Assembly (NCBI GenBank): GCA_902727895.1
Contig: CACVAP010000020.1
Coordinates: 1 to 43,501, forward strand
Direction of reading: 5' to 3'
Source of the DNA: an uncultured Sulfurovum sp.
GTDB taxonomy: Bacteria; Campylobacterota; Campylobacteria; Campylobacterales; Sulfurovaceae
Length of the DNA stretch: 43,501 nt
Shown here: piece by piece, positions 32,835 to 40,513 of the stretch
Layout: every line of letters begins with the position of its first letter
How positions within the stretch are numbered: the first letter of the stretch is position 1
Notes under the pieces: model-generated
Seen by the model: the letters and a program-made list of their open reading frames with translations, nothing else
What the model was told of the DNA's origin: nothing
Databases searched by the model: none
Program-made: the position numbers and the translations under genes

Positions 32835-34640
32835 CTATTTTTCCTCTTTATTCCTAAAAGAATCTTTGACATTATCCACTAAAACACACCAATGCTTTCG
32901 ACCTTTTCCCTTAGCTTTTATAACATACCCCTTAGACTCCGACAGAGGATGTTTATAATCACTAGGCATCATAGCATTAGTATTGTCCATCAGTATAGGA
33001 ATAAAGAACAGTGACACCAAAGTCGCAGCCATAGAACCAAAAATAAGTGCTACCCCTAAACCTCCAAATATTGGATCCGTTGCTAAAAGCAAAGATCCTA
33101 AAATAATGGCAACAGCTGTTAACATAATAGGTTTTGCTCTCGTGGCTGTTGCAACAGCAATGGCTCTTTTCTTCTCCATCCCCTCTTCTATGAGTGACTT
33201 AGTAAAGTCAATCAATAAAAGAGAACTTCTAGCAGAAATTCCCATTAATGAAATAAATCCAATAAGAGAGGTCGCTGTCAAAAAGAAATTGGTTTCTAAA
33301 ACTATCAGCTGTATTTTGTCAGTAATCCAATGACCAATGATAACTCCAATAATAGAAAGAAAACTACCTATGAGTACAATCCCACTCAAGGCAAACGACT
33401 TATAATAGACAACTATAAGTAAAAACATCAAAACAAGTGCTGCAATAAATGCACCACCTAAATCTCTAAAGGTATCAAGCGAAACTTTCATCTCACCATC
33501 CCATCTTAATAACATCTGAGCACCAGTTTGCTTATCTACTAAATTCAGATCAAACATGTACGTATTGATTCCTGTTACTTTGGTGACGTTAAATTCATCT
33601 GCCAATTTCTCTATCATGGTCTCTCGTGCTTCAAGTAAAGGGTAAACTTGACTCACCATGTCACACTCTGCTGTAACAGCTACATAATTCTTTAAATTCT
33701 TTCTAAAAATACTTGGGCTAGAGCGTATCCCTTCAACACTTATAACTTCTGAAAGAGGTATCATCAGCCCTTCTCGGTTAATAAGCCTTAAAGAAGAAAG
33801 CTTAGCACGTAAAGCATCTGTTGAACTTCGTGCTAACATTCGTGTTTCATCACTCAAACGTAAAAATATAGGAATTTGGTCTTGTTGATCTCTCGTGTTT
33901 TTAACAGCAACAGCTGTCCCTTTAAATGCAAGATACGTAATTTGATTCACTTGGTCAACACTTAATCCAGCACGAATGATTTTCTCTTTATCTGGTACTA
34001 AATTGTACTTCGTATAAAGATCATCTTGCATAATGTCTACATCAACCAAACCTTCTGTTTCATTCAATATATCAGCAACACGGGTAATGGTATTTCGTAA
34101 AAGTCTGTCATCTTTTCCAAAAAGCTCAATAACAATGGTCGCTAAAGTAGGTGGTCCTGAAGGCATCTCTGTAAAACGAATAGAAGTATGAGGAACAATC
34201 TCTCCACACTCAGCTTGAATCTCTGGACGTATTCGATGTACCATCAGATAAGAAGGTTCTTCTCTCTCATGTTTATCAGTCAAATTAATAACAATTTCTG
34301 CTTGGTTCTTCATGTTTTTAAAGGCTGAGCCTTTTACTAAGCCAGCATAATCAAGAGGTGCGCCCTGTCCTAAGTTAATCCCCATATTTAAAACTTCTTT
34401 TTCATGCATCATGTAGTTTTGAACACAAGTAGTTACCTTTTTAGTCTCTTGAATAGAAGCATTGGTAGCTGTATCAATGTAAATAGTAAAAGTATTTGCT
34501 GACTTTCCAGGAAGCATTTTGGCTAAAACTAATTTACTTGGAATCATTAAAATAGCACCAAGCATTGAGAAAATCACAATGAGCGTAACAATCCACTTGT
34601 TTCTAGCTTTTGAAATAATATTGTAAACAAAACTTTCCAT
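32835..34640 (-). CDS. RND efflux permease, C-terminal half (split)
   Basis: The second half of a hydrophobe/amphiphile-efflux-type RND permease (601 residues): TM7 (about 15-40), the second large periplasmic loop, and TM8-12 (about 385-555). GISARSSLLLIDFTKS corresponds to the TM10 region holding Lys940 in AcrB; here it is Arg. Together with the upstream gene it makes a 1142-residue pump. The start codon shares its A with the previous stop (TAATG), and GGGGAG lies 7 nt upstream, so it is translated by itself and is not merely a frameshift product. The C-terminus carries a charged extension of about 40 residues. Confidence 0.85.
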   Translation of the reverse strand: MESFVYNIISKARNKWIVTLIVIFSMLGAILMIPSKLVLAKMLPGKSANTFTIYIDTATNASIQETKKVTTCVQNYMMHEKEVLNMGINLGQGAPLDYAGLVKGSAFKNMKNQAEIVINLTDKHEREEPSYLMVHRIRPEIQAECGEIVPHTSIRFTEMPSGPPTLATIVIELFGKDDRLLRNTITRVADILNETEGLVDVDIMQDDLYTKYNLVPDKEKIIRAGLSVDQVNQITYLAFKGTAVAVKNTRDQQDQIPIFLRLSDETRMLARSSTDALRAKLSSLRLINREGLMIPLSEVISVEGIRSSPSIFRKNLKNYVAVTAECDMVSQVYPLLEARETMIEKLADEFNVTKVTGINTYMFDLNLVDKQTGAQMLLRWDGEMKVSLDTFRDLGGAFIAALVLMFLLIVVYYKSFALSGIVLIGSFLSIIGVIIGHWITDKIQLIVLETNFFLTATSLIGFISLMGISARSSLLLIDFTKSLIEEGMEKKRAIAVATATRAKPIMLTAVAIILGSLLLATDPIFGGLGVALIFGSMAATLVSLFFIPILMDNTNAMMPSDYKHPLSESKGYVIKAKGKGRKHWCVLVDNVKDSFRNKEEK

Positions 34641-36265
34641 TAAGCACTCCCCTTTTTATGCTCACTATCTTTCTTTTCTGTGCTAGGCTCATCAAACTTA
34701 ATTAATTTCTTTGCTAAATACGGAGCAAAAACATAAGCAACAAAAAGAGAAACAGCCAAAGCTACAGGAACATTCAAAGGAATAGGCGTCATAAATTGCC
34801 CCATCATTCCTCCTACAAATGCCATAGGAATCATCGTTAACATAATGGCAATCGTTGCAACATTTGTCGAAGGACCAATCTCATCTGTTGCTTGAACAAT
34901 AATCTCAGAGAAAGAAAGCCCTTGTGACTCTGGTAGGTGCATACGTCGGTGAATATTTTCAATCACAATAATTGCATCATCAACAATCAATCCCAAAGAG
35001 AGTAAAAAAGCAAATAGCGTAATACGATTAATGGTTTGACCTGTCTGATAAGCAATAAAAAGGGTTAATGCCAAAATCATCGGAACAGCAATGGTGACAA
35101 CCAAAGATTCACGCCATCCTAAAAAGGGAATAAGAATCGCTGCAATAATAAAAATGGTAATCACCAAATGATGTACCAATTCATTAACAGCCTCATTGGC
35201 ACGATCACCATAATTACGTGTAATTATGTATCCCACACCCTGCTCTTTAAATACAGCAGCATTTTTAGCCAACTCATCCAATGCACTTTGCGCAATATCT
35301 ACAGCATTTGTTCCTTTTAATTTAGAAACTGTCAAGGTAATCTGATCTCCAGCTTCAACAAATTTCACTTTCGTACTTTGAGTATCTTTCTTTTGGTAAG
35401 TTAAAAGTACTGATTGAAAATTCTGAACATCATAACTGTACTCAATATTAGCAAGACTTTTTAGGTAAATGGGAGATCCCAAATACTGAGCAACTATAAG
35501 ATTTTTTAAATCATCAATGTCTTCAATTGCATTTTTTATACCAAAAACCGTTAACTGACCTGTTGCAGATGTTGTATCAATTTCAGGTGCATTACTTGAA
35601 ATAGAACGAATGGCCTTCGCTACTTCTCCTAAAGAAATATGATAAGCTGATAATTTTTGTAAATCTATAAAAACATTGAACTGTGGTTTTTTCACCCCTT
35701 TTAGCGTCGTTTTAGAAACATTATCCAAGGCATTAATATCTTGTTGAATTTCGCGAATGGTTTTATAGAGTTTAACATTATCAAGCTTTTTCTCAGAGTT
35801 TTTATAGAAAGCTACAGTTAAAATGGGGATGTCAATATCAATATCAAAAGGTTTAACTAAAGGAGGTAAAGTACCTTTTGGAAGTTTATCTAAATGTTGC
35901 ATGACCTTATCATAAAGTTTAAGATTTGAAGACTCTCTATCTTCTCCAATATAATACTGAATATTAAGGATACCAGCATTGTTCATAGCAGTTCCATAAA
36001 CATGTTGAACACCCTTAATCTCACGAATACGTCGCTCTAAAGGTTTAATAATAACGTTTTCAATCTCTTTGGGAGTAGCCCCAGGGATAGATACCATGAC
36101 AGATCCACCACTTACCTGAATCTGGGGGTCTTCTTCTCTTGGCATCATCTCCAAAGAGACATAACCAAGTAAAATAATGGCGAAAGCGAGTATAGGAGTC
36201 AAAGGATTCGCTAGAAAAATGGTCGCAAGATGTCCAGCGATATTTTTAATCTTATAAGGCTTCAT
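34640..36265 (-). CDS. RND efflux permease, N-terminal half (split)
   Basis: The first half of an RND transporter (541 residues): TM1 (about 17-38), first periplasmic loop with the SIPGATPKEIENVIIKPLE signature, and TM2-6 (about 365-525). LIVDDAIIVIENI carries the Asp pair of the proton-relay in TM4. The protein ends after TM6 with a Lys/Glu-rich tail, exactly where a full-length RND protein would continue to the linker and TM7. No ribosome site is seen before ATG 36265; TATACT just upstream suggests a leaderless mRNA. Substrates are unknown; metal or drug efflux are both possible. Confidence 0.87.
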   Translation of the reverse strand: MKPYKIKNIAGHLATIFLANPLTPILAFAIILLGYVSLEMMPREEDPQIQVSGGSVMVSIPGATPKEIENVIIKPLERRIREIKGVQHVYGTAMNNAGILNIQYYIGEDRESSNLKLYDKVMQHLDKLPKGTLPPLVKPFDIDIDIPILTVAFYKNSEKKLDNVKLYKTIREIQQDINALDNVSKTTLKGVKKPQFNVFIDLQKLSAYHISLGEVAKAIRSISSNAPEIDTTSATGQLTVFGIKNAIEDIDDLKNLIVAQYLGSPIYLKSLANIEYSYDVQNFQSVLLTYQKKDTQSTKVKFVEAGDQITLTVSKLKGTNAVDIAQSALDELAKNAAVFKEQGVGYIITRNYGDRANEAVNELVHHLVITIFIIAAILIPFLGWRESLVVTIAVPMILALTLFIAYQTGQTINRITLFAFLLSLGLIVDDAIIVIENIHRRMHLPESQGLSFSEIIVQATDEIGPSTNVATIAIMLTMIPMAFVGGMMGQFMTPIPLNVPVALAVSLFVAYVFAPYLAKKLIKFDEPSTEKKDSEHKKGSA

Positions 36266-36271
36266 ATATTC

Positions 36272-36277
36272 AGTATA
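36272..36277 (-). promoter_or_regulatory. -10 box of the RND permease operon
   Basis: TATACT on the minus strand ends only 6 nt before the ATG. Initiation 6-8 nt downstream would fall on or beside the start codon itself. No Shine-Dalgarno-like sequence is present. Confidence 0.45.
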
Positions 36278-36374
36278 ACAAAAATAATTTATAAATATAA
36301 GGAAACGGTTTTTTATCGATATATTTACAAGTTTTTATTACGATTCTTCTCTCTTCCAAATCAACTCCTTTTAA

Positions 36375-36399
36375 CACTAAAAAACTATGTTTCTTAGTG
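36375..36399 (-). terminator. Hairpin downstream of lgt
   Basis: CACTAA-A-AAAC pairs with GTTT-C-TTAGTG around TAT, a 10-bp stem with one mismatch. It lies about 90 nt beyond the lgt stop, and on the minus strand is followed by TTAAAAGG, so the U-tract is weak. The remainder of 36266-36485 shows no ORF. Confidence 0.35.
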
Positions 36400-36485
36400 A
36401 CTAGATGCTACTATACGTAACAAGTTATCAAATACCAATTTACTATGTAGGTTAGAAAGATAAATATTTATTGTTACTGTATCTC

Positions 36486-37328
36486 TCATTTAACTCTTTT
36501 CTTTTTATGCTGTTTTTTATTAGCGTAAGTTTTCATAAATAAATATATTCCAAATGAGAGTAAAATCATAATAAAACTCTGAATTTGTCCCATGGTTAAC
36601 CACTCACCATATAAGTATCCTAATTGGATATCGGGCTGCCTCCAAAATTCTGCAATAAATCTTGTTGTCCCATAAAGTATTCCATAAACACCAATTAATG
36701 CACCATCAAAAGTTCGACGTTTACGAATTAAATAAATAATAATGGCTATTAAAATACCTTCTAAAAAACCTTCGTATAGCTGTGAAGGATGTCTAAGCAC
36801 ACCCTCAACATAAATTCCCCAAGGAACATCCGTCGCACGTCCTACTAATTCTTGGTTCAAAAAATTCCCAATACGACCAAAAACAAAACCGACAGGTACA
36901 GCTAAAGCTACCACATCTAATATTTTATAAATCTGTCCAGGATTTCTTCGTGCAAATAAATATGACCCAATAGCAGCACCGACTACAGCACCATGATAAC
37001 TCATACCTCGAATTCCTACAAATTCACCATTAGAGAAAGGATTAAATATTTGCCAAGGTTGACTTAAATAATACATCGTGTTTGGATCATAAAAGAGAAT
37101 ATACCAAATACGTGCCCCTAAAATAATACCTACTTCAATCCATATAAAGTATGAGTCTATGGTCTCTTCAGCTATTGGCATGTTGTCTTTTTTAATAATC
37201 CATTTAGCAAACCACAAGGCTACTAACAATGCCGAAATATACATAATCCCATACCAGTGAACCGAGATAAACCCAAAATCTATTGCCACAGGATTAAAGT
37301 GTTCATAGATATGATTCCAATATTCCAT
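36486..37328 (-). CDS. lgt: Prolipoprotein diacylglyceryl transferase
   Basis: Lgt transfers diacylglycerol from phosphatidylglycerol to the lipobox Cys of prolipoproteins in the inner membrane; several lipoproteins in this window would be its substrates. The signature GRIGNFLNQELVGRATDVPWG (part of the Lgt motif with Arg and Glu) and HPSQLYE are intact. SYHGAVVGAAIG carries the essential His. The 280 residues form about seven helices. AAAGGA precedes the ATG. Confidence 0.97.
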   Translation of the reverse strand: MEYWNHIYEHFNPVAIDFGFISVHWYGIMYISALLVALWFAKWIIKKDNMPIAEETIDSYFIWIEVGIILGARIWYILFYDPNTMYYLSQPWQIFNPFSNGEFVGIRGMSYHGAVVGAAIGSYLFARRNPGQIYKILDVVALAVPVGFVFGRIGNFLNQELVGRATDVPWGIYVEGVLRHPSQLYEGFLEGILIAIIIYLIRKRRTFDGALIGVYGILYGTTRFIAEFWRQPDIQLGYLYGEWLTMGQIQSFIMILLSFGIYLFMKTYANKKQHKKKRVK

Positions 37329-37402
37329 ACAAGTCCTTTATTGAAAATAATTATAACATGTATCTTTATAGAGACCATTAACTATTGGTTAATTATTCAT
37401 TG

Positions 37403-37431
37403 TTGGATGATTAATTCTATTAGATTATAAT
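37403..37431 (+). promoter_or_regulatory. Promoter of the sRNA candidate
   Basis: TTGGAT (37403-37408) and a perfect TATAAT (37426-37431) have the ideal 17-nt spacing. A transcript would start near 37438. The remainder of 37329-37402 shows small AT-rich dyads only. Confidence 0.65.
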
Positions 37432-37437
37432 TTTGCT

Positions 37438-37577
37438 ATGACAAACAAATGTCTTTAACATTGTTCACGAGATTAAGTATGTAATTGAACTCCTTTGAAA
37501 TATACTCCCTTGATAAAACATATTTAAACCTCCTTTGTAATAGCCCTCGTGGGCAATGTTAAAAATATTTTTTGTTT
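37438..37577 (+). ncRNA. Small RNA candidate with three anti-Shine-Dalgarno motifs
   Basis: A probable independent transcript of about 140 nt. An 18-bp stem (37454-37471 with 37546-37563, two G-U pairs) encloses a second 10-bp stem (37473-37482 with 37518-37527, one G-U pair). The 5' end (ACAAACAAA) can also pair with TTTGTTTGT in the 3' tail. After the long stem comes AATATTTTTTG, a terminator U-tract. Three C-rich motifs, CTCCTTTG (37490-37497), CTCCCTTG (37505-37512) and CCTCCTTTG (37529-37537), lie in the apical loop (two) and the 3' bulge (one). They match the 16S rRNA 3' tail and are complementary to AAAGGAG. G-U pairs, U-tract and TATAAT all favour this strand. I do not recognise a known family. 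Confidence 0.6.
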
Positions 37578-37631
37578 GTTCTTTCTTTTTACACTTCTCA
37601 TGATATTATTACCCTCTAAACTTTTCATTTA

Positions 37632-37644
37632 AGGATTAACCATT
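37632..37644 (+). promoter_or_regulatory. Ribosome site indicating a non-canonical start
   Basis: AGGA (37632-37635) is 6 nt from ATT (37642-37644) and 9 nt from ATA (37645-37647), but 21 nt from the first ATG. An in-frame stop at 37630-37632 limits the possible starts. Confidence 0.6.
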
Positions 37645-38319
37645 ATAAAAATTTTAATGATAGAAGATGACTATGAAATAGCACAAATTCTTACTGAATA
37701 CCTAAGTAAATTTGATATTACCGTTACTTCAGTTGAAGAACCATACATTGGGCTATCACATCTTACTCAAGATAATTATGATCTACTTATCTTAGACTTA
37801 ACCCTACCAGGGATAGATGGTCTTGAAGTTATACCTAAAATTAGAAAAACATCTTCTATTCCAATTATAGTTTCTTCTGCACGTGATGACATTACTGACA
37901 AGGTCATTGCCATGGAAAGAGGTGCTGATGATTATATGCCTAAACCATATGACCCACGTGAACTGGTTACCCGTATTAAAACCATTTTACGACGAACACA
38001 AAATAATACACAAAACATTACTGAAAATAGCCTTTTTAGGCTCAATAGTGAAGCTCGAAGTATTATCTTTAAAAATGTTATGATGGAACTTACTGCTGCT
38101 GAATTTGAAATCTTAGCCATACTCGTTCAACATGCTGACTCAGCCATTTCACGTGAACAACTTCTTTATGAGAGCGAACATATAGATGATAACTCTTCTA
38201 TTAAAAATATTGATGTTATCATCTCTCGTATTCGTCATAAATTATCAAATATTGATCCTGAAAATACTTATATTAAACCCGTGAGAGGTATTGGCTATCT
38301 TTTAACTGAGAAAATCTAA
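37642..38319 (+). CDS. OmpR-family response regulator (ArsR/CprR-like)
   Basis: A two-domain regulator. The receiver domain (about 1-120) has the acidic pair in IEDD, phospho-acceptor Asp in LLILDLTLPG and Lys in MPKPYD. The winged-helix DNA-binding domain (about 130-225) ends with TYIKPVRGIGYLL. It most resembles the ArsR (HP0166) and CprR regulators of Helicobacter and Campylobacter. Starting at ATG 37657 would begin inside strand beta1 (MIEDD). The natural N-terminus, M-(I)-K-I-L-M-I-E-D-D, needs ATT 37642 or ATA 37645, and the ribosome site fits these. It overlaps the kinase start by one base. Confidence 0.9.
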   Translation: MIKILMIEDDYEIAQILTEYLSKFDITVTSVEEPYIGLSHLTQDNYDLLILDLTLPGIDGLEVIPKIRKTSSIPIIVSSARDDITDKVIAMERGADDYMPKPYDPRELVTRIKTILRRTQNNTQNITENSLFRLNSEARSIIFKNVMMELTAAEFEILAILVQHADSAISREQLLYESEHIDDNSSIKNIDVIISRIRHKLSNIDPENTYIKPVRGIGYLLTEKI

Positions 38320-39539
38320 TGCGAAACATTTCTGTTTCAGCTTTCATTAACACACTTTTTTCTCTGGTTTTAGCACTCTTATTTACAGCTCTCTTTTTCT
38401 TTATCTCTTGGGATGGAGAACGACAAAAAAGAGATGATATCAACCGATATAAACTCATCTCTAACTTACTATTATCAACAGCAAAACTAAAATTAATTGA
38501 AGAACGAGAAAAACAATTCTATAAAGATTTTGAATTAAGACCTGTCTCTGTTGATGAGAGTAAACTCTTGCTGCTTAATAGTGGAGAAGTTTTTTTTGAA
38601 AGTGAATCTGTTTACGGAAAAATGCAAATTTTCACCATTGCTAAAAATAAATATATCTACTTACAACGTTTTGGATATAGTCTGATGATACAAGATAAAA
38701 AATCGAGTACAGCACGTATCAGTATCATTGTATTTGTAGCTGCTATCATTACTTCCCTCTTAATTTTCCTCTATATTGCAATTATGCGAAAACTCTCTCC
38801 TTTAAAAAAACTACATCAACAAATTGAAGAGTTTGCACAGGGAAATCTAGATATTAAAATTAACCAACGCTCCACAGATGAGATTGGAAAGATTGCTAAA
38901 AGTTTTGATGACGCTATACATTATATTCGTAGTTTACTAGAGTCTAAAAATCTTTTTATGCGTAACATGATGCATGAACTAAAGACGCCAATTACCAGAG
39001 GTCGTATTGCCATTGAGATGGTAGAGGATGGAAGTTCTAAGGAGATGCTTATTCGTGCTTTTGAACGAATGAATGAACTTATTGGAGAATTAGCTCACGT
39101 AGAACGTTTAACAACACAAGGATTTCAACCTCAAATTAATGAAGCGAATATAGATAATATAATTGATGATAGTATTAGCCTTCTTCTTTGTGAAAAAAGT
39201 AAATTAACTATTGATACAGAACATGAAAGCCTTGAAACTGACCCCAAATTATTAAGTTTAGCCATTAAAAACTTACTTGACAATGCACTTAAATATAGCG
39301 AAGATGATAGAGCAAGTATTATTACAAATGAAAAAAGTATCAAAGTTATTTCTAAAGGAAAAAGCTTAGAACATTCTCTTCAATACTATTTAGAACCCTT
39401 TACGCAAGAAGAGAAACGTAATCCTGGTTTTGGACTAGGTCTTTACATTGTTAATAATATTGCCCATCGTTTAAACTACGCATTAAACTATTATCATAAA
39501 AATGGACATAATATTTTTGAATTAAGGCTCAAACCATAA
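38319..39539 (+). CDS. Sensor histidine kinase (ArsS/CprS-like)
   Basis: A 406-residue membrane kinase: TM1 (about 9-30), a periplasmic sensor of about 100 residues, TM2 (about 133-155), HAMP (about 156-208), the H-box MMHELKTPITRGR with the phospho-His, the N-box IKNLLDNALKYS, and the G2 box PGFGLGLYIV. The G1 box (DxGxG) is degenerate, replaced by ISKGKSLEHS, as also seen in ArsS-type kinases. Coupled to the response regulator by a one-base overlap. The signal is not evident; the relatives respond to acid or control growth and biofilm genes. Confidence 0.9.
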   Translation: MRNISVSAFINTLFSLVLALLFTALFFFISWDGERQKRDDINRYKLISNLLLSTAKLKLIEEREKQFYKDFELRPVSVDESKLLLLNSGEVFFESESVYGKMQIFTIAKNKYIYLQRFGYSLMIQDKKSSTARISIIVFVAAIITSLLIFLYIAIMRKLSPLKKLHQQIEEFAQGNLDIKINQRSTDEIGKIAKSFDDAIHYIRSLLESKNLFMRNMMHELKTPITRGRIAIEMVEDGSSKEMLIRAFERMNELIGELAHVERLTTQGFQPQINEANIDNIIDDSISLLLCEKSKLTIDTEHESLETDPKLLSLAIKNLLDNALKYSEDDRASIITNEKSIKVISKGKSLEHSLQYYLEPFTQEEKRNPGFGLGLYIVNNIAHRLNYALNYYHKNGHNIFELRLKP

Positions 39540-39540
39540 A

Positions 39541-39561
39541 GTGGGTTTTTAATAAACCCAC
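39541..39561. terminator. Hairpin between kinase and lipoprotein genes
   Basis: GTGGGTTT pairs with AAACCCAC (8 bp) around TTAAT just after the kinase stop. On the minus strand it leads into TTTATGG. It probably serves both converging genes, though U-tracts are short. Confidence 0.6.
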
Positions 39562-39582
39562 CAAAATAACAGATATCACGCG

Positions 39583-40425
39583 CTATAAAATAGGAACAGC
39601 ATATCCATTAGTACGCTTAGTCCAACCTTCCATCCATCTACTTTCATTTTTAGCTGCTGGTGAATTACGAACTCTACGCTCTAGAATTTGTTTTGCAGAT
39701 CTAGAAAATTCCATTAATGCAAAAGGACCAGCTTTAACAGGTTGCATGTTTTGAAGTACTTGAAGTAAACCCCACCCTTGATTGTTATAACGCTCAGTAG
39801 CCTTTATTCCTTTACCTTTAAAGTTAATATAGTCAATCAATGGGTACAAACCACCTTTTGATGCAACTAAGGCATTGTAGTTAGACACAATATGTTCTCT
39901 ATACTGTGGTGCAACATGTTTAATAATCTCAGGAATTGAAGCATGTAGTCTATCAAAGAAAAATTGTGTTTGTAGTGCTTTGGTATTTAAAAGTAGTGTC
40001 TTTAATTGTTGAAATTCTTTATCTCCACGTGAACGTTCAAAAGTATCTCTATCTTTCCAAGGAGCCCCTGCTACTTTTGCATGATGTAGCCAAGCTGGAA
40101 TCTGTACTTTATTTGCAATGTAATAGTCAATCATAGCTGGGAAAGTTTCATCAAATATTTTAGGTTGCCCTTTTGGATACCAAATAAAATGACCAATCCC
40201 TACCGAAGGAAAAGTTTCATTTTTAGACCAAAACATTAAATGTTTAGGGTTTCCAGAAGTTTCATTTTGATAAATTTTTTCAGCAATAACATTAAGCTCA
40301 TATTGCGAAAGTTTTGGTTTTGTAACATCTTCAGGATATACAACTTCACCTGTAGTTTGTTTCGTACAAGCAGTTAAAAGTAATGCAGAGAGTGCCACTC
40401 CTACCCATAGTTTTTTAGATATCAT
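39583..40425 (-). CDS. Lipoprotein with a lysozyme-like domain
   Basis: A 280-residue lipoprotein (lipobox LLLTAC, Cys20). Residues about 45-100 contain IYQNETSGNPKHLMFWSKNE and SVGIGHFIWYP, which resembles the lysozyme-superfamily pattern of a catalytic Glu followed by a Gly-Ile-Gly-His turn (as in T4 lysozyme-like muramidases). The remainder is helical, with NQGWGLLQVLQNM and a conserved C-terminal RWMEGWTKRT. A peptidoglycan-cleaving role in the periplasm is inference. AGGAG precedes the ATG. Confidence 0.68.
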   Translation of the reverse strand: MISKKLWVGVALSALLLTACTKQTTGEVVYPEDVTKPKLSQYELNVIAEKIYQNETSGNPKHLMFWSKNETFPSVGIGHFIWYPKGQPKIFDETFPAMIDYYIANKVQIPAWLHHAKVAGAPWKDRDTFERSRGDKEFQQLKTLLLNTKALQTQFFFDRLHASIPEIIKHVAPQYREHIVSNYNALVASKGGLYPLIDYINFKGKGIKATERYNNQGWGLLQVLQNMQPVKAGPFALMEFSRSAKQILERRVRNSPAAKNESRWMEGWTKRTNGYAVPIL

Positions 40426-40513
40426 TTTGTCTCCTAATAAATTATAATAATTTCAAGTATAGGAGAAATAAACTAATAGTCTTGTTAAGATTCTAAATTA
40501 ATTTAGAAAAATA

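Noticed and set aside
34630-34650. RND permease interrupted by a sequencing frameshift
   Set aside because: TAATG overlap, a separate ribosome site and a natural-looking C-terminal tail in the first half indicate two genuine genes, though resequencing would settle it.
37468-37535. Minus-strand mini-ORF beginning MFYQG behind AAAGGAGG, inside the sRNA candidate
   Set aside because: The promoter, the G-U pairs and the U-tract all favour the plus strand. On the minus strand the stem has C-A mismatches and no terminator. The SD-like sequence is simply the complement of the anti-SD motif.
37438-37577. 6S RNA as identity of the small RNA
   Set aside because: It lacks the open-promoter-like symmetrical central bubble, is shorter than known Campylobacterota 6S RNA, and carries three CUCC motifs in loops.
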